This document shows positions 1 through 7,468 of a stretch of 10,171 bases of DNA, one piece after another (within the stretch, counting starts at the first letter, position 1; each line of letters starts with the position of its first letter). The stretch covers positions 1 through 10,171 of the forward strand of contig DPVW01000238.1 of assembly GCA_003529325.1 (NCBI GenBank), written 5' to 3'. The notes beneath the pieces are model-generated. The model was not told the origin of the DNA and did not search any database. It saw only the letters and a list, made by a program, of their open reading frames with translations. A program made the position numbers and the translations under genes. The DNA comes from Candidatus Latescibacterota bacterium (lineage in GTDB: Bacteria; Latescibacterota; UBA2968; UBA8231).

Positions 1-765
1 CGCCATCCGAACTCTTCGCCAGTTGCTCATAAGCACCTGGTTGGCGGTGTCGAGATCCTCGCCCAGGAACATCTTGGCGAAGGCGCTGACGATGGGCTGG
101 TCGTTCTTGCGTGCCGTCCGCTCAAAGGCGTCGATCACACGGGCGGTACGATTGGCCTCCGCCTCGGCCATGCGCTGCGTGAGCGGTTTGTCGGTGACAC
201 CGATCAGCGTGCCATCCCCCGTGAAGCGGATGCCGTCCAGATGAATGCGGGCTTGATCACTGAAGTCGACGTCGAATTCGCACAGGGCAACCTGCTCCCA
301 GTCGAACCCGGCCGGCGTCTGCAACCCCTCCAATGGAAGCGTCAGCTCCTTCCATTCCCCGGCCGTATCTGTGCCGGTCAGTTCGCCCGTTGCCTCGGCT
401 CCAGCGCGATCGACGAGGCGGATCACCCAGGCATCAGGAGCCTCCGCATCCTGCACTTTGATCCACAGGCGAAGGTTCATCGCTGAGGACAGATTCCAGC
501 TTTCGCCCCACAGACCGGCGACGAAACCGAAGCGTGGTGGCATGCCGGCCTGGCGCGGCGTGTAGAGAATGCTGAGATCGCCGTCGACGTGGTCGGCGTG
601 ATCCAGCTCAAAACCTGCCTGCTCAGCCAGTGCTGCGTCGACGTGCTGACCTGGTGCTGCCACACCGAAGAGTCGTACCTCTTCGTCCCAGAAATCGAGT
701 GGTTTGTCGTCGGCGTGGCAGAGGGTCATGGCTGACAGTGTGAGGCCCACGACGAGGCCCTTCAT
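1..765 (-). CDS. Secreted protein with CBM-like beta-sandwich and helical region (N-terminal part, cut by left edge)
   Basis: The first 255 codons are open from an ATG at 765 to position 1, and the 3' end is missing. I do not recognise the family. The N-terminus is a Sec signal peptide: MKG, then a hydrophobic stretch, with a likely cut after CHA at residue 18. There is no lipobox, since the cysteine follows Leu. Residues about 75-182 alternate strand-like segments with LRLWIKV, WKELTLPLEGL and IHLDGIRF. This is the pattern of a galactose-binding-like or CBM11-type beta-sandwich. From about residue 194 the protein becomes charged and helical (TQRMAEAEANRTARVIDAF), perhaps the start of an alpha/alpha toroid catalytic domain. 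The ATG overlaps the stop of the isomerase gene by 4 bases (ATGA), which supports both the start and co-translation. It is probably a periplasmic or secreted glycan-acting protein; the enzymatic role is unknown. The reading frame and signal peptide are secure, the module assignment moderate. Confidence 0.8.
   Translation of the reverse strand, partial: MKGLVVGLTLSAMTLCHADDKPLDFWDEEVRLFGVAAPGQHVDAALAEQAGFELDHADHVDGDLSILYTPRQAGMPPRFGFVAGLWGESWNLSSAMNLRLWIKVQDAEAPDAWVIRLVDRAGAEATGELTGTDTAGEWKELTLPLEGLQTPAGFDWEQVALCEFDVDFSDQARIHLDGIRFTGDGTLIGVTDKPLTQRMAEAEANRTARVIDAFERTARKNDQPIVSAFAKMFLGEDLDTANQVLMSNWRRVRMA
762..765 (-). other. ATGA stop/start overlap
   Basis: ATG (765-763) starts the left-edge secreted protein and TGA (764-762) ends the isomerase gene. 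The signal peptide beginning exactly at this ATG supports the start. Confidence 0.75.
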
Positions 766-2279
766 CGTTCGATTCTGTGGAAGTCCATGTGCAGGAGTCT
801 TGCCAGCTTCTGCAGCTTCGCAGCCTGGTGGCCGACACCAAGGGCGACATGGTGCGTGGGACCGGCTTCAGCCCAGCGATTCATCCACCGCGCTGCGTCG
901 AATTCACCATCCTCTTCGTCTGCGAATCGGATCCGGGAATTCGTGTTCCCGATTCGTAAGCGCTCACCCCCGACCGACCAGCCTTCGTCGCAGAGCCAGA
1001 CCAATCGCCCATCGTGCGTCTGCGTCAGCCCGAGAATCGTGATCGGCCCCTGGCGCACCTGAGCCTCCACCGATACGCCTCCACCTCGTTTGCCGTGGAA
1101 CAGCTCGAGGCCCCTCAGGACGGGTTTGCCGTGAGCGATATCCATGTGAAAGGGACCGTCGTGACCCATGAGGATGATGCGATCCGTAAAGTCCATCGCA
1201 TACAGTTCGGTGAAGCTCCCACCAGCGCCGAAGGCGTCCATCACCTTCATGGCCATGCAATTCTTCAGATCCCCCTCGCCGCTACAGGGGACCCCGCGGG
1301 CTGTCAGCAACGAACAACCGAGAATCAAGCTCGAACCGAGCCGCTCGAATTCGTTGTCCTCCCATCCTCGGTAGTAATAGGTCAGGCCCTGTAGATCGAA
1401 TTCGGACACGACGCGATCCATCCCTGCCGCCACACGGCACGCCCACCGCATCTCTTCCTCCGTCGGCCGCTTCGCCAGAGGATCGACATCGTTGTCGTCG
1501 CTGATCTCAAAGAGGCTTTCGGTCGTTCTCAGAACGGCGTCGATCTCGTCATCTTCTACGGCGTCTACCCGTACCTGCACGTCCTCCATTTCCAGCACTT
1601 CGATATGCGTCCCGAAGAAGGCGGTATGCTGAGTGAAGTCGCTGTACATATCCATCATCCCCGGATAGGTATGGCCGAGGAAACCGATGCGACTGCGGTT
1701 CAGCGTCTGTTTGGCACGAACGGCAACGAGCCAGTCTTCGATTTCTCGCCACGCCGCGATGGCCGCCGGGTGCTGGTCGGTGACCTCGTTGGCCAGTGCA
1801 CCTTCCGGTTGTTGGGACAGACCCAGAAGACCAGTGACCACGTGGAAGTCGACCTCGCAGCGGGCAAAGGCGTTGGAGATCTCGGGGATGCTGCATGCCT
1901 GGCAATTGGCCAGCCACTCGCCCGTCCCGGTTTTGGCGTACTCCAGCTGGGCGGTGGGCTGAAGATTCAAGACCAGAACGGGGCGTCCCACCTGCTGGAC
2001 TGCAGGCAATACCTGGCTGCTCGTCGAGTAGGTTGTGACATAACAGACAACGAGATCCACACCCTCGGCTATGAATCGATCACCGGCGGCACGTGCCTTG
2101 GGTTGATCGTCGACCATGCCCACATCGACGATATCGACGCCCATACTGGACATCTTCTTGCCGACAAAGGCGCCGTATGACGTGAGTCGACTTTCGAGAC
2201 CTTCGAATTGAGGCCAATAAGCGGCGAGGCCGATGCTGAAGAGTCCAACCTTGCACTGTGTCTCAGACACGAGCGTCAC
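762..2279 (-). CDS. L-arabinose/L-fucose isomerase family protein (AraA-like)
   Basis: A cytoplasmic protein of about 505 residues, close to the usual AraA length of about 500. The N-terminus has the family signature IGLAAYWPQFEGL (about residues 15-27), and YVTTYSTSSQVLP follows near 80-92. The four residues that bind Mn2+ in characterised AraA have clear counterparts here: Glu335 in GEGD, Glu358 in FTELY, His373 in MGHDGP and His477 in PTHHVALGVG. An active metal-dependent aldose-ketose isomerase is therefore likely. The frame stays open upstream to 2450, but those 57 codons lie inside the lyase gene and look like random sequence. I chose the GTG at 2279 because it overlaps the lyase TGA as GTGA; the GTG at 2270 is the alternative (502 residues). 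The substrate cannot be read from sequence. L-arabinose from pectin side chains, L-fucose, or an L-rhamnose- or uronate-derived sugar are all possible, and the match to true AraA looks distant. No convincing Shine-Dalgarno is seen, which fits translational coupling. Confidence 0.85.
   Translation of the reverse strand: MTLVSETQCKVGLFSIGLAAYWPQFEGLESRLTSYGAFVGKKMSSMGVDIVDVGMVDDQPKARAAGDRFIAEGVDLVVCYVTTYSTSSQVLPAVQQVGRPVLVLNLQPTAQLEYAKTGTGEWLANCQACSIPEISNAFARCEVDFHVVTGLLGLSQQPEGALANEVTDQHPAAIAAWREIEDWLVAVRAKQTLNRSRIGFLGHTYPGMMDMYSDFTQHTAFFGTHIEVLEMEDVQVRVDAVEDDEIDAVLRTTESLFEISDDNDVDPLAKRPTEEEMRWACRVAAGMDRVVSEFDLQGLTYYYRGWEDNEFERLGSSLILGCSLLTARGVPCSGEGDLKNCMAMKVMDAFGAGGSFTELYAMDFTDRIILMGHDGPFHMDIAHGKPVLRGLELFHGKRGGGVSVEAQVRQGPITILGLTQTHDGRLVWLCDEGWSVGGERLRIGNTNSRIRFADEEDGEFDAARWMNRWAEAGPTHHVALGVGHQAAKLQKLARLLHMDFHRIER
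2276..2279 (-). other. GTGA stop/start overlap
   Basis: GTG (2279-2277) is the proposed isomerase start and TGA (2278-2276) ends the lyase-like gene. The isomerase GTG at 2270, 9 bases further in, is the other candidate; neither has a clear Shine-Dalgarno. Confidence 0.6.
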
Positions 2280-4975
2280 AGGGCGTCCGGGATCAAGGCG
2301 AGATTCTGAATGGCCGCAAGCCCCCACTGCGCGCTGCCATTGGTTGAAACCCAGGCAGCTTCGTCGACTGGATTCAGTGTCATCGGACCCTCGACGCGTT
2401 CGGTGCCGATCGTTCTTCGCCGACGCGAGTTGCCCTCGAATTCGCGCCACGCTCGTTTGGCGAGATCATCATCCGAATTCGTCCGCGCCGCATAGGCTGT
2501 CAGACGTGAGTGAGCGGACCTGAGGCTTACACCTCGAAGAGAGTGGCCAAAGGCGGCGATGTGCTCTTCGTCGGATGCATTGTAGAGGGTGCAGTACTGC
2601 AACCAGGCCTTCTTGAAAACTGGTACATCGATGAGCCGAATCAGTTCGGCGCAGACCTCGACCAGGCCGAACACGGCACTGAGATGTGATACACCCGCTC
2701 TGGGGTCCTGCTTCGGCAGCAGCTTTTTTGTCTCCGGATCGTAGCCGAAGTCGCCGGCGAAGAAACCCAGTTTCTCGCCGCCGATCGTCTTCATGGCCTC
2801 TTCCAGCCACTTGCGGTACTTCAGGTCACCGGTGCGCTCCCACTCGGTCAACCAGTTCGCCGCGGCGGATCCGAAGTCCGTGCCGATGCCGATTCGTGTC
2901 GCCGTCGGTGTGGCGCTCCTGCCCTTGAGCTTGCGGGTGGGAACCAGATTCGCCAGCTGCCTGTCTGCCTCGACGACCTCCCGAAGGACATCTCCCGTAC
3001 GATCATCAGCGGTCAGGTAGTAGTGGAAGCGTCTGTATGCGGAGGTGCTGATGCGGAGTTGCTTGGCACTGCAGCCCCAGTGTTGCACGTTGTGACGTGT
3101 TCCCAAGCCAGCGAATTCACCCAGATGGTAGATGTCCACATCGCGCGTATGGCGGGTCATGGCTTCGGCCAGCCGAAACTCGTCGCGACGCCCGGTACGT
3201 AGGAAGGAGTACCACAACCACAGATCAGGTGACAGCTCTGAGTTGTCCCAGGCATACCCGCCCACGTCGTAGCGCCACACGTGGCGATCCCGATCATAGG
3301 TATGCATGACGTCGCCGTAGTTCCAGAAGCCATACCAATGACGTTGGTCTACCTGGTTGCGGTAGTACTGCACCGACCAGTCGAGTCGATCCTCCAACTC
3401 TTTCTTCTTCTCACTCGAGCGATCCGGCAAACTCCACAGACTGCCGAATACACCGGCCGCAAGAAAGTCTTCGGCTGTCGCCGTCAGCAACGGCGGATTC
3501 CGCATGGTCTCCGCCAAGGCGATGGTCGCCTCTCTCGATGGCGTCGAAGCGACGGCGTGGAGCGTGATGTCGCTGGTGCGAGCCACACCATAGGCGGAGC
3601 CAAATCCCGGTTCGTAATCCTCGTAGGTGATGGCGAGGCCGCCTTCGTACTGTTCCTCGTAGGTGTCCATGCCGAGGCCGTCGTGGTAGAAGCGGACATC
3701 CATGGCCGGCGCCTCCGGCGACCAGATCCAGATCGTCGCTTGGGCTACATCCGTGCTGGCGTTGCGGATATCGATCTGTGTTGGATGCAGTTGCCAGAAG
3801 TCCCGCATGCCGAACAGAACGCCACCCGATGCACCGCCGACATAGGCGACACCCGAAGACCGACCTCCCTGATCGACGTCGATCCAGCCGTGGCCGACCT
3901 TGGTCCGCTTGCGCAAGGTGAAGCCATTGGCCGATAACTGCGATAATGTGAAATCACCCCAGGTCGGGATCCACTGCACGCGGTCACGGACACGTCGCTC
4001 CCATTGTGCCAGCGGCGGGGTGGCGCGACCATCGATCTGGGCCTGTTTGACTTCGTCACCCGGGTCTCGCCGAAGACCGGTGATCCCACGAACCGCTTCC
4101 GCCCAGAGTCCTGAACCCTCGCCAACAAATCGCACGTGCCGGTTGTGCAACTCGTCGCTCTGCGGTACATCGAAGCGCAGACCCAGACCTTTGATGAAGT
4201 CTCGTTGATCGTCGCCGTCGTAGACAAAGGTGTGTGTGATGCTGGCAGACTCACCCTCGGCGAAAAAGTAGAGGCGCACGGTGAATGGCAACCATTGCCT
4301 GCCTGCCTCTGTCCGGTGTCGACCCTCGATCCTGACGACGGCGCGGATCGGACCGTCCTGCTCGACGACGACAGCTTCGGTCTCTCCTTGAAATGACTCC
4401 TGACTCGAGTTCTCCCCGGGTTCGTATTCCGCCTTGTCCTGGCGAAATCCGATGAGTCGGGCGTTTTCTGCGATGGCTTTGCCATCCCGCTCGATCGAGG
4501 TAAACAGATTTGCGCCCTTGATGGGAATCACGCAACGGATCTTTCCCGTATCTACCACGAGATAAGCACCACGATCGGTAACGCTGACGCTGCTGGCTGG
4601 CGCCGCCGGTTGTCCCTTGGCGACGAACAGGGTCTGCGACGCGTCCACGCCGGATGGGATCGCGTGGAAAGACCACTTGATGGAACCATCGGGCCAGTAC
4701 GCTCCTGGCCACGTCTGCAACGGAATCGCATCCCCAACTTCATTCTTCATCGTCAGGGATTCGGTCTTGCCGAGTTCTCCCTCCGGCCACGGCAGCCCCC
4801 ACACGGAACCCGTCTGCGCCGCAGGGGCAGAACCGTCCAGCCAGCTGATGGATCGTGAACCAGCCGGGGCGGTCTTGGCTGGTTCGCGGGTGTGCGGTCC
4901 TTGCGTGGTGGCCGTAGAGGCCAACGGCAGAGCCGTGGCAAAAGCACTCGTGATCAGAAAATCGCGTCGGTTCAT
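2276..4975 (-). CDS. PcRGLX/YetA-like exo-rhamnogalacturonan lyase family protein (PL26-like), Tat-exported
   Basis: An 899-residue exported protein. It begins with a twin-arginine signal (NRRDFLI at residues 2-8, then a hydrophobic AFATALPLAS stretch), so it is probably exported folded. Residues about 42-120 (SWLDGSAPAAQTGSVWGLPW and WPDGSIKWSFHA) match my knowledge of the N-terminal RIFT-barrel of PcRGLX/YetA-like proteins. A beta-rich middle part runs to about 480. The C-terminal part, about 500-899, has the motifs I associate with the alpha/alpha-toroid domain of this family: WYGFWNYGDVMHTYDR, YDVGGYAWDNSEL, LWLWYSFLRTGR and GLGTRHNVQHWGCSAKQLR. The fungal member PcRGLX (family PL26) cuts rhamnogalacturonan I from one end by beta-elimination. 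Activity here is inferred from family only, and I could not assign catalytic residues. The ATG lies 3 bases after the symporter stop, and the TGA overlaps the isomerase GTG. A YetA-type protein of different specificity is the main alternative. Confidence 0.82.
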   Translation of the reverse strand: MNRRDFLITSAFATALPLASTATTQGPHTREPAKTAPAGSRSISWLDGSAPAAQTGSVWGLPWPEGELGKTESLTMKNEVGDAIPLQTWPGAYWPDGSIKWSFHAIPSGVDASQTLFVAKGQPAAPASSVSVTDRGAYLVVDTGKIRCVIPIKGANLFTSIERDGKAIAENARLIGFRQDKAEYEPGENSSQESFQGETEAVVVEQDGPIRAVVRIEGRHRTEAGRQWLPFTVRLYFFAEGESASITHTFVYDGDDQRDFIKGLGLRFDVPQSDELHNRHVRFVGEGSGLWAEAVRGITGLRRDPGDEVKQAQIDGRATPPLAQWERRVRDRVQWIPTWGDFTLSQLSANGFTLRKRTKVGHGWIDVDQGGRSSGVAYVGGASGGVLFGMRDFWQLHPTQIDIRNASTDVAQATIWIWSPEAPAMDVRFYHDGLGMDTYEEQYEGGLAITYEDYEPGFGSAYGVARTSDITLHAVASTPSREATIALAETMRNPPLLTATAEDFLAAGVFGSLWSLPDRSSEKKKELEDRLDWSVQYYRNQVDQRHWYGFWNYGDVMHTYDRDRHVWRYDVGGYAWDNSELSPDLWLWYSFLRTGRRDEFRLAEAMTRHTRDVDIYHLGEFAGLGTRHNVQHWGCSAKQLRISTSAYRRFHYYLTADDRTGDVLREVVEADRQLANLVPTRKLKGRSATPTATRIGIGTDFGSAAANWLTEWERTGDLKYRKWLEEAMKTIGGEKLGFFAGDFGYDPETKKLLPKQDPRAGVSHLSAVFGLVEVCAELIRLIDVPVFKKAWLQYCTLYNASDEEHIAAFGHSLRGVSLRSAHSRLTAYAARTNSDDDLAKRAWREFEGNSRRRRTIGTERVEGPMTLNPVDEAAWVSTNGSAQWGLAAIQNLALIPDAL

Positions 4976-4978
4976 GAG

Positions 4979-7468
4979 CTACGCATCGGAGGATGGGGGA
5001 GATATGGTGAACGCCGTCAGTCCACGGACTTCGCCAGCGCCCTTGAAGACGAGACTGGCCAGATAACCACCCACAAAACACGCGCTGATGCCAACCGGTC
5101 CAAACAACCAGGGATTCAAGCTTGTGTATTGCCAGACGAAAAACAGCACGACATTACCGACTACCCACCCCACCCACGCACCCGTAGCGTTGGCCCGTTT
5201 GGTGAAGTACCCCAGCGTGTAGATACCGAGCATGCTCCCCGCCGACAGATTGCTCAACTCGATGAACAAGTCCCACGCGGACTTTCGATCCAGGCTGGCG
5301 ATCAGCAGCGCCGCCCCCGTCCCCAGCAAGCCGAGGATCAGACTCAGCTTATGTGCCAACCGGAAGGTGTCAGACTCTGACGTTTCCGGCTTGAAGCGTC
5401 GATAGAAATCGTGGATCAGGACCATGGCGCTGCTGTTGATGCTGGAGTCGAGGCTCGACATGGACGCGGCGAACAACGCGGCGATGATCACCCCGGTTAG
5501 ACCGATGGGGATATTCTGCACGACGAAGTAGGGAAAGATGGCGTCGTTGCGGGTGGTGACGTGTAGCCAGTCGGGATGCACCCGGTATAAGAGGAAGAGC
5601 ATGGTCCCGAGACCGAAAAACAGCACATTGAGCGGAATGGCGATGCCCAGCTGCGAGATGGCGGCTTTGCGAGCGTGGCGTTCGGTGGGCACGCTGTGCA
5701 CGCGCTGGACATAGTTCTGGTCGCTGCACCAAACGGCTTGATGGAACAACATGGATACGAGCATCACCCAGATGGTGAGTTCCTCGAAAGACAGTCCCCA
5801 GTCGATCATGTGAAACTTGTGATACGCCTGGGCTGTATCCCACATCTCACCCACAGGCACCTGCAAATGATAGAACACGGCGCCAAAAGAGAGCATAACA
5901 GCGATGATCATCACGAGGCCCTGCAGAACGTCGGTCCAGATCACCGCCTCGATGCCACCCATGGTGGTGTAGAGTGTTGCCAATCCGCCCATGATCAGGA
6001 TACAGATGAACTTGTCGATCCCGGTGAAAGCTTCCATGGCGATCGCCGGTAAGTACATGACCACCGAAATTCGCACGAAAACCTGCGAGACGGCAAAGAA
6101 CGAGGCCCCGAGAAGGCGCAGACCGGGGGAAAATCGGCGTTCCAGATATTCATACGCCGTACTGATTCGCTCTCGACGCAGAATGGGGATGAAGATGAAT
6201 AGAGAGATCGGCAGAATGAGACACTGCAGCGGGCCGACGATAAAGAACTTCCAGTTCTCGGCAAAGGCCTTGGCTGGCATAGCCATGAAGCTGATGGAAC
6301 TGGCACCGGTGGCAAACATGGACATACCTACCGCGAGCCAGGCAACATTGCGACCGCCCTCGAAATAGGTCTCGGTGTTCTTGTTTCGCCGGGCGAAGAA
6401 GACACCCAGAACAACCATGAGGCCGAAGTAGAGTAGCAGAGCGATATAGTCCGCTATGTGCATGGTGCTGCTCGGACTGAAGAGCGCCCGATAGATCGGT
6501 GCACCCCCTTCGGCGGCCGGATTGCCAAACAGATACAGTCCATTTCTGTCGGTGAGCACCCGGTCGGCACTGACGCCATCGGGTAGATCGCCCCATCGGG
6601 CCCACGAATCGGTGAGGCGATGATAGGTGAAGATCTGTTGCCCCGTTGGTGAGGGACCGACAAAGAGCAAATGGGCATCACCGCTGTGGACGGCCGCCTC
6701 CGGTTGGAAGCCGGGTGGTGGCGAGGCGATCGCTTGCCAGCGCTGTTCTGTGTACTCCAGGGCAAAGGGCATGTCTGTTGCGCCGAAGGCAAAGAGGACG
6801 CCGTCGAGTTCGAGCAACTGGCAGTGGCCGACCGAGCCTGTCAGCGGGAGTGGTTGTATCTGGGTCCAGCCAGCCTCTGGTTGTTTTACATCGAGTTCGA
6901 AGATCAGCGCACCTGCAGCGGCAAAAAGTCTGCTGCCTCTCTGCGCATCTTCGATCAGCGCAACGCTCGGTGCCATCATCGGTTGCGGCAGGGACGCGAG
7001 GCGATGGATATTCCACCCTCTCTCTTCTTCCCCGAGTTGGAGAATCTCTGCCGAGGCGCCAGCCTCCGTCATTCCACCGACGATGAGCAGTTGTGATCCC
7101 CACACGATCGCCGCTGCCCCGGAAAGTCCAGACGGAAGTTCAGCCACCTGCTGCCAGGTATCGGCGCCTGCTGCCAGCACATACACATCGCGTGACATCA
7201 TCGGCCCGGCGGCGGACATGGTGCGACCACCTGCGTATATAAGACGATCCCCGAGTTTACCGGCAGATCCGTCCTGCAGGGGCTCCGGTAGGGCGGGATG
7301 CGGCACGAAGTCGTCGAAGATTTCCACCCGCGGATTTGGCGCCGGCTGGAGGGACTCCTGCCCGTATGTGCCACCTGGGAGGATGAACACCTGGGAGACC
7401 ACAACCATGGCGAGGACGAACCAACGGCCTCCACGAAATACTCCTCGTGTCATCATTACGCCCCTCAT
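4979..7468 (-). CDS. Kelch-type propeller fused to sodium:solute symporter (SSS family)
   Basis: A fusion of 829 residues. Residues 11-36 form a signal peptide or anchor (hydrophobic WFVLAMVVVSQVFIL). Residues about 65-330 hold six Kelch-like blades, each a hydrophobic strand followed some 15-25 residues later by an aromatic and a proline-rich turn (DTWQQVAELP, GWTQIQPLP, DSWARWGDLP). The Gly-Gly doublet survives only in blades 1 and 2 (YAGG, IVGG). From about 337 to 810 there is a complete SSS transporter of about 13 membrane segments. It includes MFATGASSISFMAMPA in the first core helices and ALFAASMSSLDSSINSS, where Ala668, Ser671 and Ser672 align with the Na2 sodium site of this fold. The propeller should sit in the periplasm. 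It resembles the sialic-acid mutarotase NanM/YjhT in blade number, so it may convert anomers for uptake or just bind the substrate. The substrate is probably a sugar or uronate released by neighbouring proteins. ATG 7468 overlaps the previous stop (ATGA); ATG 7456 or 7453 are rival starts. Confidence 0.9.
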   Translation of the reverse strand: MRGVMMTRGVFRGGRWFVLAMVVVSQVFILPGGTYGQESLQPAPNPRVEIFDDFVPHPALPEPLQDGSAGKLGDRLIYAGGRTMSAAGPMMSRDVYVLAAGADTWQQVAELPSGLSGAAAIVWGSQLLIVGGMTEAGASAEILQLGEEERGWNIHRLASLPQPMMAPSVALIEDAQRGSRLFAAAGALIFELDVKQPEAGWTQIQPLPLTGSVGHCQLLELDGVLFAFGATDMPFALEYTEQRWQAIASPPPGFQPEAAVHSGDAHLLFVGPSPTGQQIFTYHRLTDSWARWGDLPDGVSADRVLTDRNGLYLFGNPAAEGGAPIYRALFSPSSTMHIADYIALLLYFGLMVVLGVFFARRNKNTETYFEGGRNVAWLAVGMSMFATGASSISFMAMPAKAFAENWKFFIVGPLQCLILPISLFIFIPILRRERISTAYEYLERRFSPGLRLLGASFFAVSQVFVRISVVMYLPAIAMEAFTGIDKFICILIMGGLATLYTTMGGIEAVIWTDVLQGLVMIIAVMLSFGAVFYHLQVPVGEMWDTAQAYHKFHMIDWGLSFEELTIWVMLVSMLFHQAVWCSDQNYVQRVHSVPTERHARKAAISQLGIAIPLNVLFFGLGTMLFLLYRVHPDWLHVTTRNDAIFPYFVVQNIPIGLTGVIIAALFAASMSSLDSSINSSAMVLIHDFYRRFKPETSESDTFRLAHKLSLILGLLGTGAALLIASLDRKSAWDLFIELSNLSAGSMLGIYTLGYFTKRANATGAWVGWVVGNVVLFFVWQYTSLNPWLFGPVGISACFVGGYLASLVFKGAGEVRGLTAFTISPPSSDA
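7461..7466 (-). promoter_or_regulatory. Possible Shine-Dalgarno (GAGGGG) favouring an internal start for the symporter gene
   Basis: On the minus strand GAGGGG at 7466-7461 is followed by a 4-base spacer and ATG at 7456, with a second ATG at 7453 (7-base spacer). The ATG at 7468, which overlaps the upstream TGA, has no such motif before it. Translation may therefore begin at residue 5 or 6 of the long version, removing the gene overlap and leaving an 8- or 11-base gap. The signal peptide is intact with any of the three starts. Confidence 0.4.

Noticed and set aside
1605..2180. 191-residue plus-strand reading frame
   Set aside because: Antisense to conserved parts of the isomerase; no family signature.
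2280..2450. N-terminal extension of the isomerase to an upstream start at 2450
   Set aside because: The extra 57 residues overlap the lyase gene, are rich in Arg and Ser with no pattern, and family members begin near the GTG at 2279 or 2270.
3281..3937. 218-residue plus-strand reading frame, and a 246-residue minus-strand frame at 3745-4485
   Set aside because: Both lie inside the lyase-like gene in other frames, and their translations show no recognisable motif, while the lyase frame keeps family motifs throughout.
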